Positions 32,121 to 42,760 of a stretch of DNA of 64,000 nt are shown in pieces (position 1 is the first letter of the stretch; each line of letters begins with the position of its first letter). The notes under the pieces are model-generated. The model did no database searches. It saw only the letters and a program-made list of their open reading frames with translations, and was not told where the DNA came from. The DNA is from Rheum nobile. Taxonomy: Eukaryota > Streptophyta > Magnoliopsida > Caryophyllales > Polygonaceae. The position numbers and the translations under genes are program-made. The stretch is from NCBI GenBank assembly GCA_027886185.1, contig WOAB01000103.1:3128001-3192000 (forward strand), given 5' to 3'.

Positions 32121-32579
32121 ATGTCTTATCTAGGTGATCATGGCGCCCCTAGCCGGCGCCCACATCATGGCTCGAGGTTGCGCCTCCGCACCTTTGACGG
32201 CTACGAAGACGAGAAGGAGTTCTTAGAATAGGCGCGCCACACGGCGTATGTGTTTCACCATTCCGACTATGATTCTTATAAGCAAGTGCATTACGCCACC
32301 GGGTGCTTCACCGACTATGCTTGGGATTGGTGGGTTTGGCTCAAAGGCGATCGACGTAGGCGCGATTTGCGACCCGTGGACACATGGATTCGGCTCGTCT
32401 ATGTCATGGCTAGGCACTACGCCCCCGAGTCCGTGCTTGCGTGCAAGAGTACCTATGTCAATGGTGCACCTCGTGCGTTCATGTCGCATGCTCCATGTGC
32501 GCCCCCAGCGCGCGCTCTGGTTGCGCTCCCGTCGCGCTCCCATTGTGCCTCTAGCGCTCCACAGCGCGCTCCTTGAGTG
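32121..32579 (+). pseudogene. Gypsy gag fragment
   Basis: From ATG at 32121 the frame reads LRTFDGYEDEKEFLE, then a TAG at 32229-32231, then continues in register through HSDYDSYKQVHYATGCFTDYAWDWW and RRDLRPVDTWIRLVYVMARHYAP. These match the plant gypsy gag core, in which a tryptophan normally follows FLE. At about residue 120 the frame enters a GC-rich alanine/proline/serine array and stops at 32577. The zinc knuckle and all of pol are missing. Confidence 0.75.
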
Positions 32580-32740
32580 CACTCCCATCGCGCCCCACTT
32601 AGCGCTCCCTCAGTGCACTCCCATCGCGCACACAGTGCCCCCTGAGCGCGCTCCCATGGTGCCCATAGAGCTCACGGAGCGCGCTGCCATTGTGCTCACA
32701 CCGCTCCCAGAGTGCGCTGCCATCGCGCTCCCAGAGCTTG
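32470..32740 (+). repeat. GCGCTCCCAT-type GC-rich array, copy 2
   Basis: Units such as GCGCTCCCATTGTGC, GCACTCCCATCGCGC and GCGCTGCCAT recur 12 or more times with 15-30 bp spacing, directly joined to the gag frame. Confidence 0.75.
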
Positions 32741-32744
32741 TAAG

Positions 32745-32937
32745 ACTATTTAAAGCACCTTGTGTGCTACTTTGCAATCTAAGTTTAAGTTAAAGGTTTA
32801 TTGTGAAGAGTTGAGGTTTTCCTCCTCCCATAAATCCTTAGGCCTCACGCTCTAAGGTTGTGGTTCCATAGCTCCCACTCATCTCCTTCACCCCCGCTCT
32901 AAGGTTGTGGTTCCATAGCTCCCACTCATCTCCTTCA
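32745..32937 (+). repeat. Second LTR fragment of the gypsy remnant
   Basis: The segment matches 31072-31230. Its last ~45 bp (GCTCTAAGGTTGTGGTTCCA ... CTCCTTCACC) are duplicated in tandem at 32857 and 32897. Confidence 0.7.
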
Positions 32938-33490
32938 CCATTCAATTGTGGTGTTCCTGGTGGAATTAGTTGTGAAACGATCCCACAACTTTTTAAATTA
33001 TGATCAAATTCTTGACTCAAATATTCACCACCACGATCAGATCGTAGTGCTTTAATTTTCTTGCCAAGTTGATTTTCAACTTCATTCTGAAATTCTTTGA
33101 ACTTTTCAAAAGATTCAGACTTATGCTTCATTAAGTATACATATCCATATCTACTTAATCATCAGTAAAGGTTATGAAGTATTTGTAACCACCTCTAACT
33201 TTTATGCTCATTGGTCCACATACATTTGTATGTATTAGGACCAAAAGCTCAGATGCCCCTTTCACTTACCCCAGGAAAAGGTGACACTGTCATCTTTCCC
33301 ATTAGGCAAGATGCACATGTTTCAAATGATTCACAATCAAATGAGGTTATAAGTCCATCCTTTTGGAGCTTCTTCATGCGATTTAAGCTAATATGAACTA
33401 ATCGACAATGCCATAGATATGTGGTATCAAAATCATTTGATTTTGCTTTTTGGTGTTTATGTTATAGATTTTGGACCCTAATTCCACCAC
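32938..33490 (-). pseudogene. Copia integrase fragment
   Basis: The minus strand reads YLMKHKSESFEKFKEFQNEV, KIKALRSDRGGEYLSQEFD and IPPGTPQLNG, the central integrase block with its second catalytic aspartate (SDRGGEY). Upstream codons to about 33470 are degenerate. The fragment is cut at 32938, just before the position of the catalytic glutamate, by the gypsy remnant, and at 33493 by gypsy B. It probably belongs with the pol remnant at 28719-29905. Confidence 0.8.
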
Positions 33491-33493
33491 ATA

Positions 33494-35934
33494 TGTGATA
33501 CCCCGTATTTTTGTAAGGTTATTTTGGGAATTATGGAATTTTCCCGAGTACCCGTTGTGTACGTCGGATTTAATTCAGGTAGCTTGAGACATTCTGTAAT
33601 GTGCTCTGTATCTGTAATATTTTTCTCAGTGAAATAATATACAGACATCATGTCTTGGAGTTTAATTGTCGTTCGCGTACGATAATTTTTATCCCGGTTT
33701 AACGTCATGTTCGTTCATAGCTGAATGGGCGGGAAAAGGGAGAAACGGCGACCGCCGTTCAGAAACGCCGACCGCCGTTCAGAAACGCCGACCGCCGTGG
33801 TAGGGCCCGAGAAGTCAGCGTGTCAGCTTCTAGCTGACCATGACAGGCCTAGCGACGGTGACCGCCGCATTTACGGCGACCGCCGCGTGCCCGCCGCAGG
33901 CAAAATCACGGCGACCGCCGTGATTGTCCAGTGGGCATTGCACGTCGGTCGCCGGCGTCATTCGAGGCGTGCTGTTGCATCGTTTGCCGCGTCTTAGGGT
34001 TTGCTGGGTACTCCTTGGGGTTTGCCTATATATAGAGGAGCTTGGGCATGGGTTTTGGGTCATCTACAACCCCGAATCGCTGCCAAAATTCTCCCACAAA
34101 GTGAGTTGAGTTTCGTCGGTTTTCTTGTGCTCGCCGGAGGTGTTGTGGTGTGTTTCCAGAGTGCCTTTGTGAAGCTTTTGATTAACCTTGGAGGTTAGAA
34201 GCCAAAGCAATTCGAGGGAGGCCGAACCGCTCGTGTTTTGGGGTGAGATTTCTCTCGTTTCAGTCGGTCGTGTTCTTCACGGCGACCGCCGTGATGAATA
34301 CGACGACCGCCGCCAAGAACGGCGACCGCCGCCAGAGCCCAGAACGCCTTCGTGGCTTTGGCTTGGTTGGTTGTCGTCGTGGCGTCTTTCCTTTCGTGTT
34401 CTTTCGCCGTGTTTAGATTCGTACTGTTTATGTCAGATCTAACTTAGGGTTCCTTTTATGGATCGACTCGAAGGTTGTTGTGATGTCGGAACTATACCGT
34501 GTCGAGCCCGGAATCCAGTTGACGTCGTTAGACTATTCTGCGGATTAAGGCAAGTGGCGGTTCGCTCTTGCTCATTCGTTCCATATTTACATTAATTATC
34601 AGTAGTTTATCTGAGTAATTAATTTGGAATGAATATTTTGTTTGTCTGGAAACGGTTTTGTTAAACTGTTTTGAAAATCATATAATAGGTTGTATATCTG
34701 TTAGAACAACGCTATTATCTGTGATCGCCTTTCGGGCCTTTATGTGGATTTATCCAGTAACCGTTGTTGTGCTGTACTGTTTAGTTAGCACTAGTGGCTA
34801 GGAACGCTATGTACCTTGAGAGAGTTTAGCTGTTTCTTTATAACTGGTACTTGGTGGTTCATCCCCAGTACTTTCTCTTTGGTCATGACCATACCCTTTC
34901 ACAGGGTAGGCGCACTTCGCTAGTGCCAAATCTTTCAGGGTTCATCCCTTCTATAACTCTTGTGAGGAGATCTGATATCTCTTGTGAGGAGATCCGATAT
35001 CTCTTGTGTGGAGATGTAAAAGCTTATAACGTAATGCTCGTTTTGGAATTTAATAAGATAAGTGCCCGAGTACACATGATTAATATACCTTGGGCGAGTA
35101 GTGCAACTAAGTTATAGTGTAGCTAGGAAAACTCGTCTCGACTTTGATCATAGTACGTTCTCTTTTCAATCTGAATTCGCTGTGTGCGATGAGGTTGGTC
35201 GTGAACCGAAGCATCTCAGTCAACTTTTAAATCATTGTTGTTTGATCCTATAATCATTCCAGATTTGTCATATTTCATTAAAGACTCAATCTCTTGGAGT
35301 CTCGTTTCGAGTGGATTTCTGTGAAGATTCAGTCTTCCAGAATATTCTCTTGTGCATACCTCTTGTTCATTCCAGTAGGAGTATGGTGGTTGACAAGCGT
35401 ACTCAATTATCATTCGAGGGACGAAGAGTCTAACCTAATACAACTGCTTCGAACCATTCTGCTTTTTACCCTTGCTAGTCTATTCAAGTAGACTAACCCA
35501 CGAACATTATTCTCCGTATGTGGGCTGGTGTCATCCGTTCGATTCGGCACATCAGATAGAGCGAAGATTTGAGGAGACTAGATTGACTATGAAGACGACG
35601 GTTGTTTTTGGATGTTTTAATAATTGATTTTAATCAGGTTGAGATCATTGGGCAGGTGATCATCACGATCACAACCCCGTTTGTAAAATATTTTAATTGT
35701 CTTCCGCTGTACTTTGTTTGAACTCTGTGTTTGGCCTATTCGGGATTGGGTTGTAATCCCGTAACTCATGTTTCATTTGATTGATGTTTTGATTTGGATA
35801 CTTTGATCATTATGTATCATTGTATGCCTTAAATTGTATTTAATCCGGTAAAGCCTTGGGTGATCTCGGTAAGGAACACTGGGGTCACTGGCGGTAATAC
35901 CTTTCCAAATGGGTTAAGATTTGGGGGTGTTACA
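33494..35934 (+). repeat. Gypsy B 5' LTR
   Basis: This 2441-bp LTR ends GGGGGTGTTACA. A TATA box (TATATATA) is at 34027-34034. CGGCGACCGCCG-type units cluster at 33745-33925 and 34280-34335; the right LTR has one unit fewer in the first cluster. A 22-bp unit with TCTCTTGTGNGGAGAT is repeated about three times near 34966-35010. Confidence 0.92.
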
Positions 35935-35938
35935 GTTG

Positions 35939-35951
35939 TGGTATCAGAGCC
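35939..35951 (+). promoter_or_regulatory. Primer-binding site, gypsy B
   Basis: TGGTATCAGAGCC lies four bases past the LTR and complements initiator-Met tRNA. Confidence 0.9.
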
Positions 35952-36099
35952 AAAGGTTTTAAAACGGGTTTGGGATTTTATAAATCATTTATCCGTTTTT
36001 GAAAATGCTTTAAAAGGGCTCTGAATTTTCAAAGTGAAAAGAATTTCAAAACACCGTTCATAGTCTTGTCTTCTATACAGTCTGATATAGTAAGCTTGC

Positions 36100-36260
36100 T
36101 TCTATGTCTAGAAAGACTAATTCCTTCCCCGTTGCCCCGTTAGATATGGGTGCATTCTGTTCTTTTCAGAGGAACCCGGGAGAAGCCGAGGTGGTTTCGC
36201 CATCTCCAGTTAGGCTTGATTCCCAGTTCGCTCGTTGTGAGTTGAGGTTGTAGAACCTAG
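36100..36260 (+). pseudogene. Remnant of the extra pre-gag ORF in gypsy B
   Basis: An ATG at about 36104 opens a frame (MSRKTNSFPVAP...) that reaches EAEVVSPSPVRLD, matching the start region of the extra ORF in element A, and stops at about 36250. The acidic and basic parts seen in A are absent, so most of the ORF has been deleted here. Confidence 0.55.
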
Positions 36261-36369
36261 TTACTTGGTTTGAGTTCATCAGTAGAAATTACCAAGTTGA
36301 TCTATTCTAAGTTGATTTTATTACAATAATTATATCAAAATGATACTAATGTGATAAAATCCTTGGAAT

Positions 36370-37713
36370 ATGATCGGTAAACAGATGGTGAACACGAGGA
36401 ACACTATCCTTACTGGTGCTGGGCCAAGCAATGATCCCAGACTAAATCCAAGGAATGTTGCAGACCCATCAGAAGAGCGTGAGTCTGTCTTCCATAATAA
36501 TCCTGGAGGCAACGACCCAACTAGGGACAACACTCCAAGGATATTTGATAAAGCAGCCGTTGCAGAAATTCAGGGAATCGTCATGCAAGCGATTGCCGAC
36601 GCGTTACGCCCGAATGTGCATCAGGCACAAGGAGTGCCAGTACCTCCAGAAGTTCCGAGGTTTGAGGAACAAGAGAACCATGTGCTACAGGGAGGTGTGA
36701 TCAGGAATAAAGGAGAGTATGGCCGAGCCCTGAAGGCTGTTAACTCCATGAGGCCTGACAGCTTCGATGGGAAAGGAGAGCCAGTCAAGGTGGCTCATTG
36801 GTTTTCCCACATGGAGCGGCTATTCCGCAATGTTGAGTGCACTGAAGCTGAGAAGGTGCATATAGCCTCTCTTCAGTTAAAGGAAGAAGCCAGCGAATGG
36901 TGGGAGAGTACCGGCTTAGCTGATAGCCCGGTATTGACCTGGTCTATGTTTAAGACCAAGATGACTGATCGTTTCTTCTCTCGTGCTATGAGGAAGGAGA
37001 AACACAAGGAATTTCTGTATCCGCAAATGGATGGATTGAAGGTGATCGAGCTTGCAACCAAATTCAATCATCTAATGCAGTACGCTGGACCTGAGATATC
37101 CAGTGAGGCACAGAAGATCTGGTATTTCCACGAGTGGATGAGTCCAGACATCAAGCCGATGATAGTGCACCACACATGCTCTACTCTGGAGCAGTATGTG
37201 GATACAGCCTACAAGCTGGAGGTGACTCTAGAGGAGTCGACCAAGAAGCGTAACAGCCAGGGGCAAGTGCAGTACCAGCCTCAGGCAAGTGGGTTCAAAC
37301 GCCCCGCGCCACCATCAGATTTTGCCAAATCTGGCCGAGCAAGAACGGATAAGACTCATGATGGGTCTACGCAACGTTCTGGCCAAGGCAATAATCCGAT
37401 TCAGTGCTACAACTGCGGTACGCACGGGCACAAGAGCAATGAATGTCTGAAGGACAAAAATACATGCTTTGACTGCGGAAAGGAGGGTCATATGCAGGCG
37501 TTCTGTCAGCGGAGGAATGGGAAAGGAGCTGAATCACAGCAGAGATCGGTTAATCAGAACAACCAACCCAGGTTCAGTCCGGTGGAAGCCCCTAGTCCTT
37601 CAATGCAGACAACTGCAAGAAACAAAGGGAAAGCCCCGATGGCTTCAGGAAGCCAAGGTCAACGCCTATACGTGATGCGTGAGGCGGATGGACCCTATGC
37701 TCCTAATGCTTAG
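36370..37713 (+). CDS. Gypsy B gag protein (intact, 447 codons)
   Basis: The frame runs from ATG 36370 (or the second ATG at 36385) to TAG 37711-37713. Residues ~110-240 form the retrotransposon gag core (VAHWFSHMERLFRNVECTEA, LKEEASEWWESTG, MFKTKMTDRFFSRAMRKEKH). A linker rich in proline and glutamine follows. Two CCHC knuckles then bind RNA: CYNCGTHGHKSNEC and CFDCGKEGHMQAFC (about residues 346-385). The C-terminus (RLYVMREADGPYAPNA) is where element A continues into protease, so the stop lies at the gag-protease border. Gag assembles cytoplasmic particles. It is the only intact TE structural frame in the window. Confidence 0.88.
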   Translation: MIGKQMVNTRNTILTGAGPSNDPRLNPRNVADPSEERESVFHNNPGGNDPTRDNTPRIFDKAAVAEIQGIVMQAIADALRPNVHQAQGVPVPPEVPRFEEQENHVLQGGVIRNKGEYGRALKAVNSMRPDSFDGKGEPVKVAHWFSHMERLFRNVECTEAEKVHIASLQLKEEASEWWESTGLADSPVLTWSMFKTKMTDRFFSRAMRKEKHKEFLYPQMDGLKVIELATKFNHLMQYAGPEISSEAQKIWYFHEWMSPDIKPMIVHHTCSTLEQYVDTAYKLEVTLEESTKKRNSQGQVQYQPQASGFKRPAPPSDFAKSGRARTDKTHDGSTQRSGQGNNPIQCYNCGTHGHKSNECLKDKNTCFDCGKEGHMQAFCQRRNGKGAESQQRSVNQNNQPRFSPVEAPSPSMQTTARNKGKAPMASGSQGQRLYVMREADGPYAPNA

Positions 37714-37740
37714 AGTACTTTGTATCTGCATTACACTTTT

Positions 37741-38100
37741 GTTAATGTGTTGTTGATGTGGGTTCTACCCAGACTTTAATTTTGGATGGTGGTAAGTTAT
37801 GTGTGCAACGAGGTTGTGAACCTTTTGTTGTAACTCTTCTTATATATGAACCTTTGGTTTATACCAAGTTAATGTTTCATTGCTTGTTAGTGGGGTAAAG
37901 TCTCGTGTTCGAGACTCACCAACAACCTCTTAGGAGATGGTTGCCTATTAATTAGGTGGAGCTACCAAGGATGGGTTGAGATGTATGGACAGCGGCTCAT
38001 GGCAACAGAGGACGCTGGCAATGGCTGGGCCTAGACTCGGAGCCACTAGTGAGTCGTCTGTGAACCATATAGTAGGCTGGTCCAAGATGGTGACCATTTA
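37741..38100 (+). mobile_element. Possible tRNA-derived SINE remnant inside gypsy B
   Basis: The segment has no counterpart in element A at the gag-protease border. It contains GTGTTCGAGACTC (about 37905-37917), like a pol III B box, with a TTAGTGGGGTAAAG stretch upstream that could be a diverged A box. No target duplication or A-rich tail was found. Confidence 0.3.
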
Positions 38101-38229
38101 GTGGGAACCAATCGTCTGTCGGATTGTCGATTACCATTAAGGGTAAGAAATTCAAAGCGATTTGACCTAAATAACCATGGTCCCATACGATAATTATTCT
38201 CCGTATGGATTGACGGAAGCGTCACAAGG

Positions 38230-40320
38230 CAGTGATCGACTTCAGATTTTGATATTTCTTGTGGTTAGAGGATTTACTGGTGTCTTTCCAGAAGATATTC
38301 CTGGATACCCCGAATCGTGTCGTGGAGTTTTCAATTGATCTCGAGCCGTGTACCACGCCGATCTTTGAGGCACCGTACCGGATGGCTCCTATTGAGATGC
38401 AAGAGTTGAAGAAGCAACTCAAGGATCTTCTTGACAAAAGTTATATAAAGCTGAGTGCATCACCTTGATTAGGAGTGCCCTAGTTTTATGTGTCAAAAAG
38501 AAAGATGGACCGTTTCGACTTTATTTTGACTTTCGAGAGTTGAATAAAGTCATGATCAAGAGCAATAATTAGTTGCCAAGGAGTGATGATCTGTTGGATC
38601 AACTACAGGGAGCAAAAGTTTTCTCCAAGATCGACCTGAGATCTGGTTTTCATCAGCTCAGGATTCGTGAGGATGATATTCCGAGGATTGCGTTTCGGAC
38701 AAGAGATGGTCACTACTAGTTTGTAGTCATGCCATCTGGGCTTACGAATGCTCCAGCAGTTTTCATGAACCTAGTGCATCGATGTTTTAGGCCAATACTT
38801 GAATAAGTTCATAGTGGTCTTCATTAATGGCATTTTGATATTTTCCCGAGCAAGGAAGCTCACAGGGAACATCTGTGGATTGCTTTATCGGTCCTTAGAC
38901 CAAATCGGTTGTACGCAAAGTGGGCTAAGTGCGATTGTTGGATCTAGAAGTGGCTTCTTAGGCCATGTGATCAATAAGAATGAGGTTATGGTTATTCCCC
39001 AGAAGAGTGAATCAGTAGTAGTTTGAAAGCGGCCTCAGGGTGTGAGCGAGGTGCGCAGTTTCCCAGAGCTTGCTGAGCATTATAGATGGTTCATGGAAGG
39101 ATTTTTCTAAGATCACTCCACCTATGACCAGTCTGTTCCGCAAGGGCAACAAGAAGTTGTCTGGGATGACAAGTGCAAGACCAGTTTTCAAGAAGTTGAA
39201 ACAGTGTCTGACTTATGCACCAGTTTTGGCATTGTCGGAAAGAATGATGGCTATATGGTCTATAGTTAATGCTTCGAGAAATGGGTTGGGATGTGTCTTT
39301 GATGCAGAAAGGCAAGGATATTGCATACGCATCTAGACAATTGAAAACCTATGAAGCAAACTAACCAATACATGACCTAGAACTAGTAGCAATAGTATTT
39401 GTATTGGAAACTGAGGTTACTTGGGTAACCCAAAGGTCAGCAGAAGTTTCCACCAGGAGATTGTCCGTTACATGGCATTCCTAAGACCATTGTATCGGAT
39501 CGAGATGGCCGATTCATGTCAAGTTTATGGCAAGAACTTCACAAGGCCATGGGAACTGAATTATGATTCAGCAGCGTTTCATCCTCAGACAGATGGTCAG
39601 TCTGAAAGACCATCTAGACCCTGGAAGATATGCTAAGAAGCATACGTACTCGATCATCCGACTAGCTGGGAAGACAGCCTGAGTCTGATTGAGCTCACGT
39701 ACGATAATAGCTGGCATGCTACAATCAAGATGATTCTGTTCGAAGCTTTGTATGGTCACAGATGTAGATCTCAGATTTGTTGGGTTGAGTACGCCGACAA
39801 GTTTCTACTTGGACCAGAGTTGGTCGAAAGGACAACTTCGAACATTGCTCAGAGTCGACAAAAGTTTTACGCAGATCAAAAGCATTAAAGTGTTAAGTTC
39901 GAGGTTGGTGGCAAGGTACTTGTCACAGTATCGCCACCCAAGGATGTTTTCAGGTTTGGTAAGCGTGGGAAGCTTAACCCTCGCTAAATGGGACCATTCA
40001 AGATTCTGGATAGAGTAAGATCTCTAACGTACCGTTTGGCATTGTCGCCATCGGCATACCCAGTGTATAATGTGTTCCACGTATCATTGCTAAGGATATT
40101 CGTGCCAAGATGAGTCTCGTAGGCTGAGCTATAAGGATGTCGAGATTCAGGCAAATGGTTCTTGAGAGGAGATGCCAGTGTATATTCTCGAACATCGTGT
40201 GAAGCGACTGTGCAACGAGATCGTACTGTTGGTACGAGTTTTGTGGTCCAGGTCTGGGACTGAGGAAGTTACTTGGGAAACCGAGGCAGAGATGCTCAGA
40301 CACTTTCCCGAGTTGTTTTT
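38230..40320 (+). pseudogene. Gypsy B pol remnant
   Basis: Pieces align in order with element A: reverse transcriptase (APYRMAPIEMQELKKQLKDL; FSKIDLRSGFHQLRI), with the catalytic region decayed to VVFINGILIFS near 38830, then RNase H (about 39250-39410). A deletion of about 0.5 kb joins RNase H to the middle of integrase at 39410-39430, followed by FHPQTDGQSERP and the chromodomain-like end to about 40320. There are more than ten stops or frameshifts. No pol function can remain. Confidence 0.88.
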
Positions 40321-40363
40321 CGGCCAAGTTTCGGGGTCGAAACTTCTTTTAAGGGGGAGGTGA

Positions 40364-42078
40364 TGTGATACCCCGTATTTTTGTAAGGTTATTTTGGGAA
40401 TTATGGAATTTTCCCGAGTACCCGTTGTGTACGTCGGATTTAATTCAGGTAGCTTGAGACATTCTGTAATGTGCTCTGTATCTGTAATATTTTTCTCAGT
40501 GAAATAATATACAGACATCATGCCTTGGAGTTTAATTGTCGTTCGCGTACGATAATTTGTATCCCGGTTTAACGTCATGTTCGTTCATAGCTGAATGGGC
40601 GGGAAAAGGGGGAAACGGCGACCGCCGTTCAGAAACGGCGACCGCCGTGGTTGGGCCCGAGAAGTCAGCGTGTCAGCTTCTAGCTGGCCGCGACAGGCCT
40701 AGCGACGGCGACCGCCGCAGGCAAAATCACGGCGACCGCCGTGATTGTCCAATGGGCATTGCCCGTCGGTCGCCGGCGTCGTTCGAGGCGTGTCGTTGCG
40801 TCGTTTGCCATGTCTTAGGGTTTGCTGGGTACTCCTTGGGGTTTGCCTATATATAGAGGAGCTTGGGCATGGGTTTTGGGTCATCTACAACCCCGAATCG
40901 CTGCCAAAATTCTCCCTCAAAGTGAGTTGAGTTTCGTCGGTTTTCTTGTGCTCGCCAGAGGTGTTGTGGTGTGTTTCCAGAGTGCCTTTGTGAAGCTTTT
41001 GATTAGCCTTGGAGGTTAGAAGCCAAAGCAAGTCGAGGGAGGCTGAACCGCTCGTATTTTGGGGTGAGATTTCTCTCGTTTCAGTTGGCCGTGTTCTTCA
41101 CGGCGACCGTTGTGATGAATACGGCGACCGCCGCCAGAGCCCAGAATGCCTTCGTAGCTTTGGCTTGGTTGGTTGTCGTCGTGGCGTCTGTCCTTTCGTG
41201 TTCTTTCGCCGTGTTTAGATTCGTACTATTTATGTCGGATCTAACTTAGGGTTCCTTTTATGGATCGACTCGAAGGTTGTTGTGCTGTCGGAACTATACC
41301 GTGTCGAGCCCGGAATCCAGTTGACGTCGTTAGACTATTCTGCGGATTAAGGCAAGTGGCGGTTCGCTCTTGCTCATTCGTTCCATATTTACATTAATTA
41401 TCAGTAGTTTATCTGAGTAATTAATTTGGAATGAATATTCTGTTTGTCTGGAAACGGTTTTGTTAAACTGTTTTGAAAATCATATAATAGGTTGTATATC
41501 TGTTAGAACAACGCTATTATCTGTGATCGCCTTTCGGGCCTTTATGTGGATTTATCCAGTAACCGTTGTTGTGCTGTACTGTTTAGTTAGCACTAGTGGC
41601 TAGGAACGCTATGTACCTTGAGGGGGTTTAGCTGTTTCTTTATAACTGATACTTGGTGGTTCATCCCCAATACTTTCTCTTTGGTCATGACCATACCCTT
41701 TCACAGGGTAGGCGCACTTCGCTAGTGCCAAATCTTTCAGGGTTCATCCCTTCTATAACTCTTGTGAGGAGATCTGATATCTCTTGTGAGGAGATCCGAT
41801 ATCTCTTGTGTGGAGATGTAAAAGCTTATAACGTAATGCTCGTTTTGGAATTTAATAAGATAAGTGCCCGAGTGCACATGATTAATATACCTTGGGCGAG
41901 TAGTGCATCTAAGTTGTAGTGCAGCTAGGAAAACTCGTCTCGACTTTGATCATAGTATGTTCTCTTTCCAATCTGAATTCGCTGTGTGCGATGAGGTTGG
42001 TCGTGAACCGAATCATCTCAGTCAACTTTTAAATCATTGTTGTTTGATCCTGTAATCATTCCAGATTTGTCATATTTC
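40364..42078 (+). repeat. Gypsy B 3' LTR, 3'-truncated
   Basis: The copy follows the left LTR closely to CATATTTCATT and stops at 42078 where a SINE-like sequence begins. TATA box is at 40848-40855. Confidence 0.92.
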
Positions 42079-42330
42079 ATTCCACCTGTAATCACCAATT
42101 GTGCTGCAGCGCAATTGGTGATACAAGTGGTAAGGCATTACCCTTGTATCTAAAGGTCCCGGGTTCGATCCCCGTGGACAATAACCTACCCATTTAAATG
42201 GGGGAAGGGTTGGGTGTGTGGGCTGCATGCCCTTGGACAACCAGGCGGCACCAGTACCGGCGCCGACACCGTTGGGTGGCTGGGTGGTTGGGGTAGCTTG
42301 GCCTGGATGTTACACCTTGTTTGTCATTTG
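42079..42330 (+). mobile_element. tRNA-derived SINE
   Basis: The B box GGTTCGATCC at 42162-42171 follows an A-box-like CAAGTGGTAAGG at 42124-42135 with the right spacing. A GGGTTGGGTGTG and TGCATGCCCTTGG tail region follows. The sequence upstream is a hairpin (CACCAATTGTGCTGCAGCGC ... AATTGGTG). It joins directly to the broken end of the gypsy B LTR. No poly(A) or target duplication is seen. Cloverleaf folding is poor, so it is not a tRNA gene. Confidence 0.6.
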
Positions 42331-42760
42331 CTTTGTTTTGCAGGTGGACTCGTCAGTCGTTTCCTGGTTAAGTGGTATGACGTCGGTCGAGTAGACTTGT
42401 AATTGAGTGTGACATGTCGTGTACTTCCAGGGAAGAGCGTCGTAGTATTTGTATAAGACGTGTACCTTAATCAGGACAGGTCTTGTAAAAATATGTCGTG
42501 TTTTTGTTCCTCTATTCCTTGTGTACCGATCAATCGTGTAATGTGTAAGCGCTATGTGTGATTGTGTTTTGTGTATGTTGATCAACTTAATTTTGTCTTG
42601 AGGTCTCTTGTCGTGTTCCTGTTGAAGACACTTGAAAAGTATAGAAAAGATCAAAGGGTGACCGTTGGGTGTGAGGCCAACGACCCTCCGATGCTTAAGT
42701 TAGTAAACAGTTAGATAAGTATAATCGACTGAATCTAAATGAAGTACAAAGTATGAGTTT
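42331..42760 (-). repeat. LTR-like U5 fragment of Tat type
   Basis: On the minus strand, near 42700, it reads ACTAACTTAAGCATCGGAGG, the block typical of Tat-group LTR ends, and joins the gag remnant on the right at about 42760. It does not match the LTR at 44033-44616, so it comes from another element or a recombinant. Confidence 0.35.

Larger units (their letters stand above)
33494..42078 (+). mobile_element. Ty3/gypsy element B (Tekay-like), gag intact, pol dead
   Basis: The left LTR (33494-35934) and right LTR (40364-42078, truncated) start TGTGATACCCCG. The polypurine tract TTTTAAGGGGGAGGTGA precedes the right LTR. A primer-binding site follows the left LTR. Gag is a full 447-codon frame, while pol is fragmented by many stops, frameshifts and deletions. 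The LTRs differ by only about three substitutions in their first 250 bp by eye, so the insertion is young relative to the decay of pol. The element is a relative of A: gag begins with the same MIGKQMVNT and shares most of its sequence. Confidence 0.92.

Noticed and set aside
33725..34442. Frames rich in arginine and proline in the gypsy B LTR
   Set aside because: They come from CGGCGACCGCCG repeats and are repeated in the 3' LTR; there is no protein support.
42100..42180. Possible tRNA gene
   Set aside because: The B box is good but no cloverleaf acceptor stem or anticodon arm can be drawn, so a SINE is preferred.
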